Shown: positions 14,101 through 26,100, numbered from the stretch's first letter. The stretch is 64,000 nucleotides of DNA from Benincasa hispida (GCF_009727055.1 NC_052350.1:20935862-20999861); one strand, 5' to 3'. Notes: generated by a model from the letters alone, not told the origin. A program made the numbers and translations.

Positions 14101-17100
14101 GTGCTTTTATCTGATAAAACCTTGCTCCTTGAAGCTTGAAAGCACCCATGATGTATCTTAAGTTTTAACAATGGCTGATGTTCTATAAATGTTGTTTTGG
14201 CAGATGGAGATGGCTTTCAAAAAGGATTTCTCTGAAATCTTGAGCATATCAAATGGAGAGGTACGTTTCTACTTTCAATTATTTGTGTGTGAGTTAGCTA
14301 TATCTCTGTCCTATTTTTAGCTTCATCGAAAGACCAATACCAGAAGTTTGATGAGAACCTGAAGATAACATTGAAATGATAAAAGAAATACAATACCCTA
14401 GCACTTCCAAGTTCCTAGGGGTTGGAGTCTCCCAAAGATTATTTTCCAATTTCTGTCACCTTCAACCCCACTGATAGTAGTACTCAAGTTTATATATCGA
14501 TTATATTGGCAAAATGCCAAGGAAGCTCGAGATCTTCCTCTTCTTCTCAATGTTCAGTGAGCTACAAAACATATATGACAAAAGATAAAAAAGAACTACA
14601 CCTCCTACCTCCTTTAAAAGGGAAAAACACAGCTAACAGAATTATCCTCAAGGGCCCACACAATCACAAAATTCCCACTCAAACGTAACAACTTTCTCAT
14701 TCTCTACTAATTACATCATTTCGCCTACTTTGCCCTCCTCTCTTATGTTTCTTATTTCTTCGAGTATAGACCTTGATTGGGAGTCTATCATATACATCAT
14801 TTATAACTTCTTGTCACCAGCCAACTCTCGAATGATGAATATGCCATCCTAGTATTCTAATATCTCTAATGTCAGCCTACTAATAATCCTTGCAAAGTTG
14901 TAGCATGTGGGTAGCATCGGGGAAGAATATTGCCATTTGCTGTGCATAGCCTTCTGTAAATAAATGTACTATAATTGATGTTGCAACGGATCCGTTAGTT
15001 TATCTATTGAAGTGAAAGCTTGATATTTACATAGATCCCAATGAAAACCTCTCTTGCTCTCAAGTGCATTCTGTTTTGAACTCTCGTAGTTTTAAATTTT
15101 TTGCTAGCCTAGCCATATTTTCTGCTGTTCACTTTTCACAATTTTATGCTAAGTTTATGTGCAAGTAATCAAATGACCCTTCAACGCCGTTCTCTTTGAA
15201 TTTTTAACTGAGGGACACCATGTTGAAGGATAAATATTTGGTATTGCAGAATGCATGGATGAAGATTTTCCAACACATCCTCATTTGGGTAGAGGAGCAA
15301 ACTTATTGGATTTCTTCGCGGTTCCTTGTCTTAGGTTTTGAATTAGAGCTGTACTCCCCCGGCGAGTACTGCATGGTATATTGGTACCTTTCTGTTGTTT
15401 TAATCAAGCTCGTGGAGAAAATACATCTGAGAGCATTGATGAGCAATGGAACTGGTGAGTGTGCAAACTTGGCTGCCATATGATAGGCACGATATTTATC
15501 ATAATTTATCTAAATTAATGCCAAGAAATATCCTAGTGATAAAATTACTATTAAATTTATAGCGTTCTAAGGGACACGTTTGGAAAAAAATATGTGGACT
15601 AAATCTGCCATTTGTTGATTTTTCCTGTGTACTGTTATAGGGCCATTGAGCCATCTCAATTACATACATTATGGCTCTGATTTGATCTATTTCCATCTTA
15701 TGTTCAAGCAGGTAAACGAAAAGGAAAGAAAAAAGGAGCCTCAAAAGATATTGGGAAAGATTTCCAAATTCCACCTGCAGTGTCATTTCTTCAGTGTCAA
15801 ATATGTCTAGCTGAAGGGCTAGTAATGGTAATAATATTTCGCTCATTTTACTCTGACCAATCTCGGAATATTCCATATTCTCCATCAGTGAGCATGGAAA
15901 ATGTCCTTCCAATTTCTTGCAGGTGCTTGAGATTACTTTGATTATAGAGTGGGCGTAGAGAACCAATAAATTTTTAGGTTAGGTCTATAGTTCAATATAA
16001 TGTAGATCCTATTGGTTGGGTCAAGGTGGAGTTTGTCAAGACTCCTGAGAACAATCCACAAATTATGTGTCCAAAATTCTTCGGAGCCATGTAACTTGTA
16101 CTTTTGTACTCTCTATCCAGTTGTTGACTGTTAAGGAGATTTGGCTTGGAGGCTACTCTCCAGCTGCAAGTGATCTTATTCTTATCTATGTAGCTGTAAA
16201 ATAGGTTTTAGTTAGGGTTATTTGATAATGATCTGTTTTGTTTTTTACTTTAACATTGCAGAATGTTTTTAAACAAGTTTGTCTGTCGACAATAGAAAAT
16301 ACAAAAAAAAAAAATATGGCTTGCTATTTTAATTGGCATTCCTGTGTTACTCTTTAGGGCCTGTATTTTCACATAATGTTTTGTTTCTGGTCTCTTACTT
16401 TTCAGGAGCAAAAATATATTTGGTAGCCATTTTTCAAATTCAAAATGACAAAATTTTGATGATCTTATTTTTATGATTGAATTTTCAAATGGAGTTCATT
16501 TTTACTAGAAATATTTTAGAGAACAGTAAATAATTATGAAGTAAACTTCTGTTTCTTTTTAGTATAAAGGAGAAAAATAATAAATGATTATATAAGAGAA
16601 ATAGTAAGAAATGAAAGCCAGAAATGGGAAATTGAAATGTTGCTCAATGTGCTGCAATAAATCAGTTTAATCAAATCTTTCAGATGCTCGCTGCTTTGAG
16701 GAACGAACATATGATTGCACAGAGTCCAAGCCCCTTCAATAGCGAGTATGAGGTAAGGGTTTTTCTTCAACTTTATTGTTAAGACTTCAAACTGTTTGCC
16801 GATTTTAACTTCAATTTCAAGCTTTCGTTCTTATATAAATCTTCATTTTCAAGATTAAATGAAGAGTATCAATAGCTTTCACCAGTTCAAGTACCAATGA
16901 TTTGGGACTGGATTTAATAAAATATTTAGCCTTTAACTGATCAAAACTAAATTTTTGCTGTTCTTTTCAATCAAAGGTCTGATTGAATATTTTATTAAAT
17001 TTAGTACAAGTTACAAATTGCATATTCCTCTGCAGAGATTCTCTCAACATTTTGAGCTTCTACAAAAGGCTTGCATTCCCGACAACATTACATTCGATTC

Positions 17101-17458
17101 ATACGAGCAATCAACTTGCTTGGCTCGCATTTCTGTGGGTATTTTAAACTTAATGAAAGAAATGAAAACATGTACATTAATGTGTAAGAAACTCAACTCT
17201 CCCTTTTGTGTTCTATAGGACCTGGTTACATATAATTGCTTTAAGGATGCCCAGAAGATTGCAAAGGAATTGAAGAGTAGCTTCTCAAACGACCCCGAAA
17301 AGCTTGTTGAACTCCGAAGGATCGAGCAAGTCGCAGAGCACAACAGTGTTGCCTTGAACCTGATCCACAAGGTAGGGGGCCTTGATCCGTCGTTAAAGAT
17401 TTCATTCGAGTTCAATCACCACCCATATTTTGGTACTGCTCTAGTTAAAAGATCTTGA
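2104..17458 (+). CDS. NAA35: N-alpha-acetyltransferase 35, NatC auxiliary subunit (MAK10 homologue), 16 coding exons
   Basis: Auxiliary subunit of the cytosolic, ribosome-associated NatC complex, which acetylates nascent N-termini such as Met-Leu or Met-Ile; NAA30 is the catalytic partner. Coding exons: 2104-2230, 3098-3165, 6057-6212, 9200-9367, 9643-9793, 10159-10238, 11813-12085, 12160-12303, 13159-13293, 13572-13670, 14204-14260, 15250-15454, 15712-15827, 16684-16752, 17036-17134, 17219-17458. They join in frame to 2187 nt, 728 residues, close to the plant family's usual length. Diagnostic stretches are [11 protein letters not shown] (exon 1), MDPKMDSGM (residues 67-75), [20 protein letters not shown] (exon 4) and WVEEQTYW (exon 12). 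All splice sites are GT-AG except intron 5, which starts with GC. The first ATG is chosen because the family N-terminus follows it; ATG at 2134 is an in-frame alternative. Introns 2, 3 and 6 are swollen by transposons. Exon edges are predictions without cDNA. Confidence 0.93.
2231..3097 (+). other. NAA35 intron 1
   Basis: An 867-base T-rich intron with donor gttgtt and acceptor tttcag. I see no coding homology or mobile element in it; the short open frames are chance. Confidence 0.6.
3664..3932 (+). repeat. 5' LTR of the intron-2 element
   Basis: 269 bases that pair with 5561-5867. The copy contains a run of TTAGGATTAGGATTAG-type units around 3715-3815. It ends in CA and is followed by the primer-binding site. 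Confidence 0.85.
4104..4108. other. Assembly gap (5 N)
   Basis: Five N bases lie inside the interior of the intron-2 retrotransposon. The gap interrupts any frame through this stretch, and its true length is unknown. Confidence 0.99.
4114..5389 (+). pseudogene. Degraded internal coding frame of the intron-2 element
   Basis: Broken open frames, the longest 4358-4804 (148 codons), encode a highly charged product rich in Lys, Glu, Asn and Arg, with a Glu/Lys-rich helical stretch near its end. A further piece (5183-5389) is open. I do not recognise a domain and see no CCHC zinc knuckle or protease. By position it could be what remains of gag. Confidence 0.45.
5561..5867 (+). repeat. 3' LTR of the intron-2 element
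   Basis: 307 bases, longer than the 5' copy because one more TTAGGATTAG-type unit is present (5700-5750). It ends TA instead of CA, a single transition from the 5' copy. Confidence 0.85.
6540..6677 (+). repeat. Probable 3' end of a LINE with its poly(A) tail (intron 3)
   Basis: The stretch ends with a pure A run (about 6659-6677). The bases before it resemble the 3' noncoding end of plant L1-type LINEs ('...tgatgtacttctcatt...'). No target duplication was identified, so this rests on the tail and on pattern memory. Confidence 0.4.
6680..7095 (-). pseudogene. LINE reverse-transcriptase C-terminal fragment, antisense (intron 3)
   Basis: On the minus strand the frame 7063-6785 reads ...[15 protein letters not shown]... 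This resembles the stretch after the reverse transcriptase in plant L1-type LINE ORF2 ('...LWRRVIASKYG...'). It is short and broken and lies opposite to the LINE piece that follows at 7100, so two insertions or an inversion are needed. Other explanations are possible because the match is partial. Confidence 0.45.
7100..8650 (+). pseudogene. L1-type LINE ORF2 remnant: reverse transcriptase end and zinc-binding domain (intron 3)
   Basis: Frames 7101-7379, 7471-7701, 7644-7916, 7879-8262 and 8243-8650 together read like the second half of a plant non-LTR reverse transcriptase. The catalytic box is [11 protein letters not shown]. Next come [20 protein letters not shown] and an IRDFFWEG block. A C-terminal zf-RVT-like part reads [17 protein letters not shown] and [13 protein letters not shown]. 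Several frameshifts and stops separate the blocks, and the endonuclease half is absent, so it is a dead 5'-truncated copy. It lies sense within NAA35 intron 3 and accounts for much of that intron's length. Confidence 0.85.
9794..10158 (+). other. NAA35 intron 5, predicted GC-AG intron
   Basis: Exon 5 must end ...CCA GAA G, because the next coding block (ATCTAGAGCCG..., residues DLEPLQ) needs phase 1. The only boundary that keeps both blocks is CAGAAG|GCAATC, with a GC donor. The acceptor is cttacag. GC-AG introns are a known minor class in plants. Confidence 0.65.
10925..11270 (-). repeat. LINE-derived fragment, antisense (intron 6)
   Basis: On the minus strand 11217-11017 reads [20 protein letters not shown]... 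and ...[24 protein letters not shown] recognise this as a C-terminal tail common in LINE copies of cucurbit genomes. Intron 6 (10239-11812) otherwise shows nothing. Recognition is from memory, not from a search. Confidence 0.5.
12304..17035 (+). other. NAA35 introns 8-14
   Basis: Introns 8 (12304-13158), 9 (13294-13571), 10 (13671-14203), 11 (14261-15249), 12 (15455-15711), 13 (15828-16683) and 14 (16753-17035) are T-rich with normal GT and AG ends. In intron 11, 14420-14880 is less AT-rich and may be an old repeat, but no protein or repeat structure was recognised. The minus-strand frame 15966-15499 is a shadow across exon 13. Confidence 0.6.
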
Positions 17459-17644
17459 AGCCTTTTCTCTATTGGTCTGTCCCGTTTTCGCTCATAAAGG
17501 TTACTTAGTCGGAGGTTTTGCAGCACAGAATGTTTTAAAGGTAATGAAGCCCAAGCCATCCTCCTTTGGCACCTTGAGCGAAATTTATGTATTCTTTAAT
17601 CATTCCATTTTCTTTATCATTTGTAATTTTTACCCTTGTAAGGT

Positions 17645-17650
17645 AATAAA
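17645..17650 (+). terminator. Candidate polyadenylation signal of NAA35
   Basis: AATAAA lies 187 bases after the stop codon in a T-rich 3' region, a usual distance for a plant 3'UTR. Plant signals are loose, so this is only a candidate. Confidence 0.4.
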
Positions 17651-18935
17651 ACATATAGTTTCAATTTTGATTTCAATATATATATATATATATTTTTAAT
17701 AATAATAATAAAGCCAAGGTAGGGGGATGAAGTTTTGTTAAAAATCTTTGAATAAACAGGACTTTATTGCTAGGTGTATGAAGACTATAGTTCAATTATA
17801 ATGATTTAAAATTTTTAAGTCAACTTGTTTATCATTTAAAATTAGCTGGATCATAATCTGGACACTTTTAGTTTAACCAAAAGTAACAGTGCATTAAAGA
17901 TTTCCAACCTAGCCTTAAAAAATTCAAATCGATTTATCAAGTCAGGTACATCAAGAAGGCCTGAAGCTTAGCAATAAATTTTTTTTCATGGATAACATAT
18001 TGTAAATATGCATTTTCAAATGTACCAAGAAATTTGAACTTTTATAAAAGTAACAAGTCAATATTCAATTCAGATTCACATAAAATATATAAACACAATA
18101 AGACAAGTCAAATTTATGCTATGCTTTTCCTTTTCAAAAAAGCTAAAAGTTGCAACATTTTTAACATATATCAAATTTCTGGTAAAGAAAAAAAAGGAGA
18201 GAGAATCCAAAATCATTTGTAAGGAATCTCATTATTACAAGAGTACTAATTTTACTATTTATTTTGTTTTGGTTCATTTTGACTTCCAAAATGATCGTTT
18301 TAGTCATTATATTTTTAATTTTGATTCATTTTGATCTCATACTTTTTGAATATATATTTTAATCCTTGTACTTTTAAAAAGTCAATATTTTGATTTCTTT
18401 AAAGACCAAAATGAGCCATATGAGAGTACAAGGATAATAAACTTTTAGAAGTCACTGAAATAAACGTTTAGAAATTACAAACATCAGAATGAAAAAAAAC
18501 CAACGTAGTGTTTTATGCTATTTTCTCTAAAAAAAAAAAAGAAAAAAAAAAAGAAAAGAAGAATTCAATGTTAGAATAGACTCTCTGAGTCGAGTAAAAT
18601 ATAAGATATGAATTTGGTTAAAAAGAGGTAAATATTGTAGTCATAAACATGAGCATTTAAATAATGGAAAATTGTAATAAAATGTGAAATTAGGCATTTG
18701 TCGGTGGGGGGGTTTGTAATTTGTAGTTGAAGCGTGGGTGTGTTGTTGGAGATTGACATAATATTCGAACCGACGTTTGAATGTGTGAGGTGGATGAGCT
18801 GTCTTTAAGGACCATCTTATTCCTACACCAAAGCCTTCAATTCCCTCCTTTAATAAACTAAATAAAAACACCAACACAAACTGGAGGCCAGCATATTACA
18901 TTATTTATTTATTTATATATAATTCAAAAGTACTC

Positions 18936-18951
18936 TTATTATTATTATTAT

Positions 18952-18990
<39 letters not shown>
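18936..18990. repeat. (TTA)n/(ATA)n microsatellite
   Basis: A run of TTA/ATT units turns directly into ATA/AAT units, so the whole can fold back on itself as an A/T hairpin. Length polymorphism is likely. Confidence 0.95.
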
Positions 18991-18991
<1 letters not shown>

Positions 18992-19639
18992 TTATTAATA
19001 TTAAAATTAAAAAAGAGGAAAAAACTCATCTCTTTCTTGCTTGTTGGTCCAAAGCATCTGGATGATGCCCAGAAAAAAAAGACAATAACTGTATGGCCAA
19101 AAAAATCATTAATAATTTACAGCACATTTGATTATGAACTAAAGGACCCACCTACCCAGTTTACATTCTGGTTTGAGAAAGAAATTAGGTGAAATTACAA
19201 ATTTAGCAAATTAAAATTTAGTTTATATAGCTTTTAGTTTTTAAAAATTAAAAATTAAACTTCGTAAGTAGTCTCTATTGTTAGAAGGTACTAACAAATT
19301 AAGTATGAGTCTGATTAGATATTTATGTGTCAATATGGGGGCTTTTATGTATTTAGCTGATTGTGTGGGTCATTTAGCAATTGGATGAAAAATGAGTTGC
19401 CAATTTGTAAAGATGTTGCACTAAAGTTTCAATTTCTCACTTTTTTTTTTTTAAACAAATTTCTAAAATACAAAAGAACACCTCATTAACACTACTTAGC
19501 AACTATTGTGAGTGGATTTTGATCATTATTTATGAGATTTTATCAAATTATAAAAATAAAGATCTAACTTTTAGATCTATACAGATAAAATTCATCATCA
19601 TCTTCTTTTTTTTTTTTTAACCACAAAACTGCGATTATA

Positions 19640-20305
19640 AGTACTATTCGGTAGGCAAAATGATAACTGAAATTTGAAAACGAGTGAAAAATAATGTTGT
19701 ATTTTTTAGATTTGTGTTTGATAGTAAATTTAGAAATTAGATTTTAGTACAAACAAATTTTTAAAATGTATTTGATAATATATTTATAACTATAAAACTA
19801 ATGATATTTATTAACATATGAACATTTTTTTTTAGTAAAAAAATGTCAAAGGATTAAGGGGTCATGAGTTTAATTCATGATGGTTATCTACCTAGGATTT
19901 AATATCTTATAAGTTTTCTTGACACCCAAAGGTTGTAGGATCAGACGATTTGTCCCGTGAAATTAGTCGAGGTGCACGTAAGTTGATCCCCACACTTATG
20001 AATATAAAAAAAATACTTATAAATATTTTTATATTATTATTTTTTAATAATTATGACTTTGCAATATCATATAATTTATAATACATCACATNATAAAAAA
20101 AATACTTATAAATATTTTTATATTATTATTTTTTAATAATTATGACTTTGCAATATCATATAATTTATAATACATCACATAATACATATTCTAATTAAAA
20201 ACTTCTTTTTTACATAATTATACATTTTTTAAATCTAAAATCTAGATACACCGAAAATATAGAACAAAGTTTAAATTGCCTATCAAACAAACCCTAATTT
20301 ATCCC
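19640..20305. repeat. Possible small DNA transposon remnant
   Basis: An AT-rich block is bounded by 'ggtaggcaaaatgat' on the left (near 19651) and 'aaattgcctatcaaaca' on the right (near 20272). These are an imperfect inverted pair around TAGGCAA/TTGCCTA. It contains the artefactual duplication at the N in 20092. No target duplication was established. Confidence 0.3.
20004..20180. other. One-N gap flanked by a perfect 88-bp direct duplication
   Basis: Bases 20004-20091 and 20093-20180 are identical and separated by one N (20092). This is the signature of overlapping contig ends that were placed side by side instead of merged. One copy is probably not real. Confidence 0.9.
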
Positions 20306-20509
20306 AAAAAAAAATAGTCCTTAATTCATACTCGTGCAAATACATACGAAAACTTATGTGCTTTCGAATAATCGTTGGTATAAAATTGACATATTTTTGT
20401 AATTTTTCTTTCATATACATCCAACCATGAAACAGTGGTAATTGATCACATGATGTGGTTTATATTGATAATTTTTCAAAAGGTTTTAAGATCCCATAAT
20501 CTAAGAGAG

Positions 20510-20830
20510 CATTTGGGGAAAGAAGTTAGTTAGTTATTATAGGCATAGTTTATTATAATTGGGTTATAATAGTTTGTGTTTGAGGTAGATTATTTTAGTT
20601 TGAATTATAATAGTATGTGTTTGAGATGTAAACTATTTTAGTCATCAAGAAATAGTAAACACCGTAATAAATAATAAAAAAATGATAAATGTAAAATAAT
20701 AAACATGATAACGATAATAAATGAGAGCTTTGTAATAATATTGACGATAGTTAATTGAGAGTTTTAAAATTAAAATAGTATTTACCATATAATTATTATA
20801 ATATTAGGATCCTTTAAAGGGTCTATGAGA
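20510..20830. repeat. Dispersed repeat with internal ~41-base units
   Basis: Two adjacent imperfect units of 'TTATAATAGT.TGTGTTTGAG' followed by '...ACTATTTTAG' start near 20564 and 20605. They lie in an AT-rich block starting 'gcatttggggaaagaag'. The style fits a non-autonomous element common in cucurbits; this is inference. Confidence 0.35.
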
Positions 20831-21789
20831 ATGTTGAGTGATGAGTCAAATTCAAGGCTGTGCTGTCTTTAGCTAAGTTTTGTTTTTGTTTTCTCTAATT
20901 TTTAAGCAAACTTTCCTTTCAAAAACTTAGTTCGATGGATCGAAGCTTTGTCGGTACATTTTAAGCATTTCTGTACAGGCCCACCGCCATTGGAATTCCA
21001 TTCCCATCATTTACATAAATTAACGTTTTAACAATTTAGCATCTTGTTTTAAATTTTGTTTAAATATCCAATTCTATCACTCAGTATATTTTGTTGAACC
21101 TGAACTATTATTCATTAATTTCTTTATGCTATTCATTTTCTATCAATATTATAATATTGTATACTTTAGATTAGGAAGGTAGATGTTTATTCAGTCACTT
21201 ATTTATGAATGAAACTCCTTTTGATATTGAATCGAATACACTCTAATGCTTAAATTAGTATAAGAAATATTTAATTCGAGAAGCATTCAAAATATTGCTT
21301 ACCCTTTGAGGTGGAGAAAATGAAACTATTTATAGAATCCATTATTTGACATTTGTTTGAGATATGTACAATATCGAATATGTCATCGTAGGTATAGTCT
21401 CTAAGACTGTAGAGTTTTCAACTAGCAAGCTTGGTGCGGTTATTATGCCTTTAGAGATATGAATGAACTCGGTTAGGCCATCCTAACAGTCGATATTTTG
21501 ACTATTTGTTTAGAAACGTGTAGACTTTCAAGCAAATTCATGTGATATCCTTAGTTGGGATGTGTTTAAGATTTTATTTAGCCTGAATAATTATATTGAT
21601 CAAGAGTTGTGACCCTACATCTATGTGATTTTTGTTAAAGAAAATTCAATTGTTTTAATGAATTATCTTCGATTTAAAAGAATGTTTTGAACTTAAGTAT
21701 TTGATTGACACCTAATTACAATAGCAGTTGCGAATATAGTAATTAAGCTTAGAGTATTAGTAGATACAATACAATATGTAAAAAAAATT

Positions 21790-22020
21790 GTAGATACATC
21801 AAAATTTAGATTAAGCTATAGGAGTCTATCAAGGATGAACTATATTACTGATAGTAGTCTATCAACGATAAACTATATTGCTGATAGGAGTCTATCAACA
21901 TAGAGTCTATCAAATTTTTTTATATTTACAATTTTTTTAAAAATATTGTCATATATTTAATTATTTGTCTTGAAAATATTATTTGTTGCAATTACCCTTA
22001 ATTATGATCTTAGTATTAAA
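21790..22020. repeat. Dispersed repeat with 'gtctatca...gata' units
   Basis: Imperfect units such as 'ctgatagtagtctatcaacg' and 'ctgataggagtctatcaac' alternate within 21820-21910. They are followed by an AT-rich tail about non-retro 'atttgtcttgaaaatatt'. A related block appears at 30640-30870, so the repeat is present at least twice in this window. Confidence 0.45.
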
Positions 22021-22224
22021 ACCATTTTTTATTTTTTAAGGAAAAAAAAACTATCAAAACCCTTTTTGAAATGACCACTAGTATAATCATCCATGATTAA
22101 ATATCAAACATCATATATTAATAAGCATATTAGCTTAAAAAGGAAATTCAACTAGTCCTAGTAAGTCAAATATTTTATTAATCTTTATTCTAAAGTCGTG
22201 GATGACAGATCATCACCTTTGTCA

Positions 22225-22233
22225 ACACGTGGC
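22225..22233 (+). promoter_or_regulatory. G-box/ABRE-like motif ACACGTGGC
   Basis: A CACGTG core (22226-22231) extended to ACACGTGGC lies about 250 bases before the inferred leader exon of the clathrin assembly gene. bZIP and bHLH factors bind this motif in plants. The match is exact, but function is unproven. Confidence 0.35.
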
Positions 22234-22470
22234 AAGATCTCAAGATAGGATGCAAGAACTAGAGAGAGCGCGTAATAGAAGAATCTTTCCCATTTTAACT
22301 TCGGCGTACAAATTCTTACAATTCCGTATTTTTCTGACAGCAAAGATTATAAGAGACAGATTTAAAGAAAAAAAAAATATAATTATTAAATTTAAAAAGT
22401 AGATAAAAAAAAATTAATACTTAAAAAAAAATGGTTAAAGCTCTGTAACACGCCGACGACCACCATATAG

Positions 22471-23173
22471 AGAGCTTCACATTTTCGACTTTTCTTTGGT
22501 TGCAGACTAACCTCCGATCGTCCCCGTCTTCTCTCTTTCTCGATTCAGTTTGAGGTATATCGAGTTCTTTGATCTTTTATTTGTTTCTGATTTTGTGTTT
22601 CTCAACTCAGCTCCAACTGTGGATTCGGTTTTGTGTTGCGTTGAATCGTACTCTACTTGATTAGATCTTTCTATTCAATCTAGTTTATGTTTGATTTTCC
22701 TAATATATCGTTGTTACGGCACAGTTTTGGGTTAGGTTTAGTGCAATCTATGTCGTTCAGTTCGATTCCAACCTTTCCCTTTTGAGCTTATTGACGTTTC
22801 AATCTGTGTCTTCTATGACAGTAAATGTATATTTATTTGATGAATTCATGCTGTATCTTTAGAAATAATTGTTTTGAGATTTGAGTTTTTACTTTTTTAA
22901 TTCGGTTTTTTGAAATTTTGCTTTACCTGCCGGAATTTTAACTTTTTGTGTGTCGGCGAAAAGATTGCTGATGGACGGATTTTTTTTATTACCCTGACGG
23001 ATTTCTATTTGCTTTAGTGGTGCCTTTGAATTGGCAGATCAATTGATGAATCGTGCTGTTAATTATTTATGAAGATTTATGCATAATGCATATGTATAGT
23101 TTTTGTTTGCGCAAGGCGAACCATATCAAATTACTGAATTTGCTGTAGGTTTATTAACAGCGAGGGAGAGAGA
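22471..23173 (+). other. 5'UTR of the clathrin assembly gene with a leader intron
   Basis: A C/T-rich leader (about 22475-22554) ends TTTGAG|GTATAT. An AG acceptor at 23147-23148 (or 23159-23160) precedes the ATG at 23174. A leader intron of about 600 bases, T-rich as usual for plants, is the simplest reading. The transcription start is not determined. Confidence 0.5.
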
Positions 23174-26100
23174 ATGTCAGGTGGGGGTACACAGAACAGC
23201 TTTAGAAAAGCACTGGGAGCCCTGAAGGATACTACCACAGTTTCATTAGCTAAAGTTAACAGTGATTATAAGGTACTGTAAGTCCTACTCTCATTGCTTT
23301 CTCAATAGCCAGGATCTATCTCACGATCTTGGCGTGGTGTTGAATTCAGGAGTTAGACATTGCTATAGTTAAGTCAACAAATCACGTTGAACGTCCTGCT
23401 AAGGAAAAACATATCCGAGGTGTGTTCATTGACGCCCTTCTCAAGATAGTTATATTCTTGTACAATTGAATGTGTCTTCACACTTTCTTCATCTGAACTT
23501 TACATTTTTATTTGACAATATGGTTCTTTATCTGGTGTTATACGATAATAGAAATCATAATCTTACAATAAGAGATGGTTTTGGACTTCTTTGCAGCTAT
23601 ATTCGCAGCCATTTCAGCTACGAGGCCTAGAGCTGATGTTGCATATTGCATTCATGCTCTGGCAAGAAGATTATCTAAGACACATAATTGGGCAGTAAGT
23701 CTTCATGTTTTCCCGTCATAAGCATTACAAATCTGCATTCTTTGCAAGTCAACTGCTATTAAAAGAATTATATATCTTCCTGTTTCAAAGTTCTACTAGA
23801 ATGTTTAATTTTTTATAGCTTTTTGAGATTACATCAGCTGTATTACTGTGCATGCTAGTGCTGGTAAATGTCACATTTGACATTGCAGTCTATTACTTCA
23901 ACTCTGTCACTCTTTGCAAAGTCTTAGGGAAAGTAAAATAAATACAGGCACCTCTATCTGTTGTGGCGTGAAATTGAGGGTGTCTAGTTAATACCAAGAA
24001 AGTGTTCCTCTGACTAGGGCTGATAATCACTTATCTTGCAACTCCAACAAATCTGTAACATTAGTATAGAAACTGTTATTTAGAATAGTGTTAATCAGAC
24101 TGCTTTATGTAAGATACACAAGTAACATTTGCAGGCCACAGTTTGTTCATTATATATTTCAAATTTAGATGGCTTGGGTTTAGATTTCATCTCCAATTAA
24201 GATTTGTAGTGCTTGATTATTAAATTTGTTTAACGGATTCTGATTTCATTGTGTAGGTTGCATTAAAAACTTTGGTTGTTATCCATCGTGCTTTGAGGGA
24301 AGTGGACCCCACATTTCATGAAGAACTCATTAACTATGGCAGGAGAAGAAACCACATGCTTAATTTATCGCATTTTAAAGATGATTCCAGTGCTAATGGT
24401 ACATCCTCTAAGGCACTAGAGTTGAAAAAGATAATTTAAAAAGAATGAAAATCTCAATCTAAAACTTTTCATGTGCTGCATGTAGCATGGGATTATTCTG
24501 CTTGGGTACGTTCATATGCCTTGTTTTTGGAGGAGAGGTTGGAATGTTTCCGTGTGCTGAAGTATGATGTTGAGACAGATCGTGCGGTAAGGATATACTT
24601 TCTTTAATTGGTTAACTATCAATTTTATTTTCATTTCATCTTTTAATTTTCTTTCTAGGAGATTAAAATTCTACTTCCTTCCCCAGTTGGTACATGCTCC
24701 AACTCGTTTTTATCAAAAACATATAAGACTTCTTTCTTCTTATTTTTAATTTTTAATAAAAACAAATATTATTACTTCAAGAATAATATAAAAGCGGAAG
24801 AGGGAACCTCCTATATGAATAATCACAAAGCACTCTTCACGTGTACTTGCCTATTAAAAGATGACTAATCACGAAAAGCCTTAGAAAGATTATATCATAG
24901 GGAGACCCAGAAAATGATTTTCTTAAAGTCTCTTGTGGTGTTGAAAATGTTGCCTCAAAAGCATCCCTGTGCCTCTCCACCCAATTTGCCCAAAAAACTG
25001 CTGCCACCACAAGTCTCCTTAAGGTCTTCCTCTCTCCGACGGAAAAAGGGCAGTTTGCATAAGAAAATCACCAGTACTGCAATGGTGGCACCAACAGCCA
25101 TTCATTGTTTGAAAACGAAGGTGAACAAAGTAGTAGCAAAAGAGCACAAGGAAGAAAGTTGGTCCAGGGTTTCATGTTCCTTGTGAGATAGAAAGCACAA
25201 AGAAGGGATTAAGGAAATTCTTCCTTTTCTTTCTTTTTTTTGAAACAAATACTCTCCAAGATATAGATTTGTGATGGAAAAGAGTCCGAGAAAGGAATTA
25301 ACTTCCTTCAAAACCTTCATTTCCAAATAAATCTTTCAATATCCTTTGGATGGCTTTGGATTTGTCAAATGGTATGATTGACCAAAGAGGACAAAGAAGA
25401 AAAGGCACTGGAAGTATCATGGCTCCAAACTCTCCCAGTTTCCCTGTCCACAGGATCAGATGCTTCTAATGAGAGACATACCTGCAACCTTTCCTTTATG
25501 GTTCCTTTTAAAGCCCAAGTCCCTAGAAGATAAATAACGAGACCAAGCTTGCTTGAACCTCATCTTGAGTTCAGAGAGTATAGAGCGTCGGAAGTTTCCT
25601 CGAGAGGCCTGTCACCAATATGCTGCATCTTATTGCTGTGTGGGTTTCATAATTGAGAATGATGTTTCAGCTACATTGAGTTAATAATTTTATGGATAAT
25701 GATGCAGAGAACCAAAGATCTAGGCACTGCTGAGTTGCTTGAGCAGTTGCCAGCATTACAAGAGCTTCTGTATCGGGTACTTGGTTGTCAGGTAATTCAT
25801 AACCCTATATTTGGGTAAACGTCATTATCTCCCAGTGAGTAGGTTTTTATTACTGAAAATAATATGATGTGTGGTTTTTTATTTTTAAATAGAAAAAGTT
25901 CCAGGAGTTCATTATTTATTAAACAATTTTTTACTTCGCTGCAGCCACAAGGAGCCGCAGTTCATAACTTTGTAATTCAGCTGGCCCTTTCATTGGTAGG
26001 AATCTCTTCTTATGATCTTGCATGCCCATTGAAAAAGCTTTACTTGTTTGCAGGGTTGATCCTTCTCATTCTCATGTCTTTTACCTTTTTGTAGGTTGTT

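Larger units (their letters stand above)
17651..22470. other. Intergenic region between NAA35 and the clathrin assembly gene
   Basis: No gene is supported. The region holds a (TA)n run (about 17678-17694), A-rich tracts (18530-18560), a trinucleotide array, one N with a duplicated flank, and several small dispersed repeats listed separately. A stretch near 18240-18480 has an imperfect palindromic layout ('...ccttgtacttttaaaaag...' against '...gagagtacaaggat...'), suggestive of an old small DNA element. Confidence 0.6.

Noticed and set aside
15499..15966. 155-codon antisense open frame
   Set aside because: It overlaps NAA35 exon 13 and intron sequence on the other strand and has no recognisable feature.
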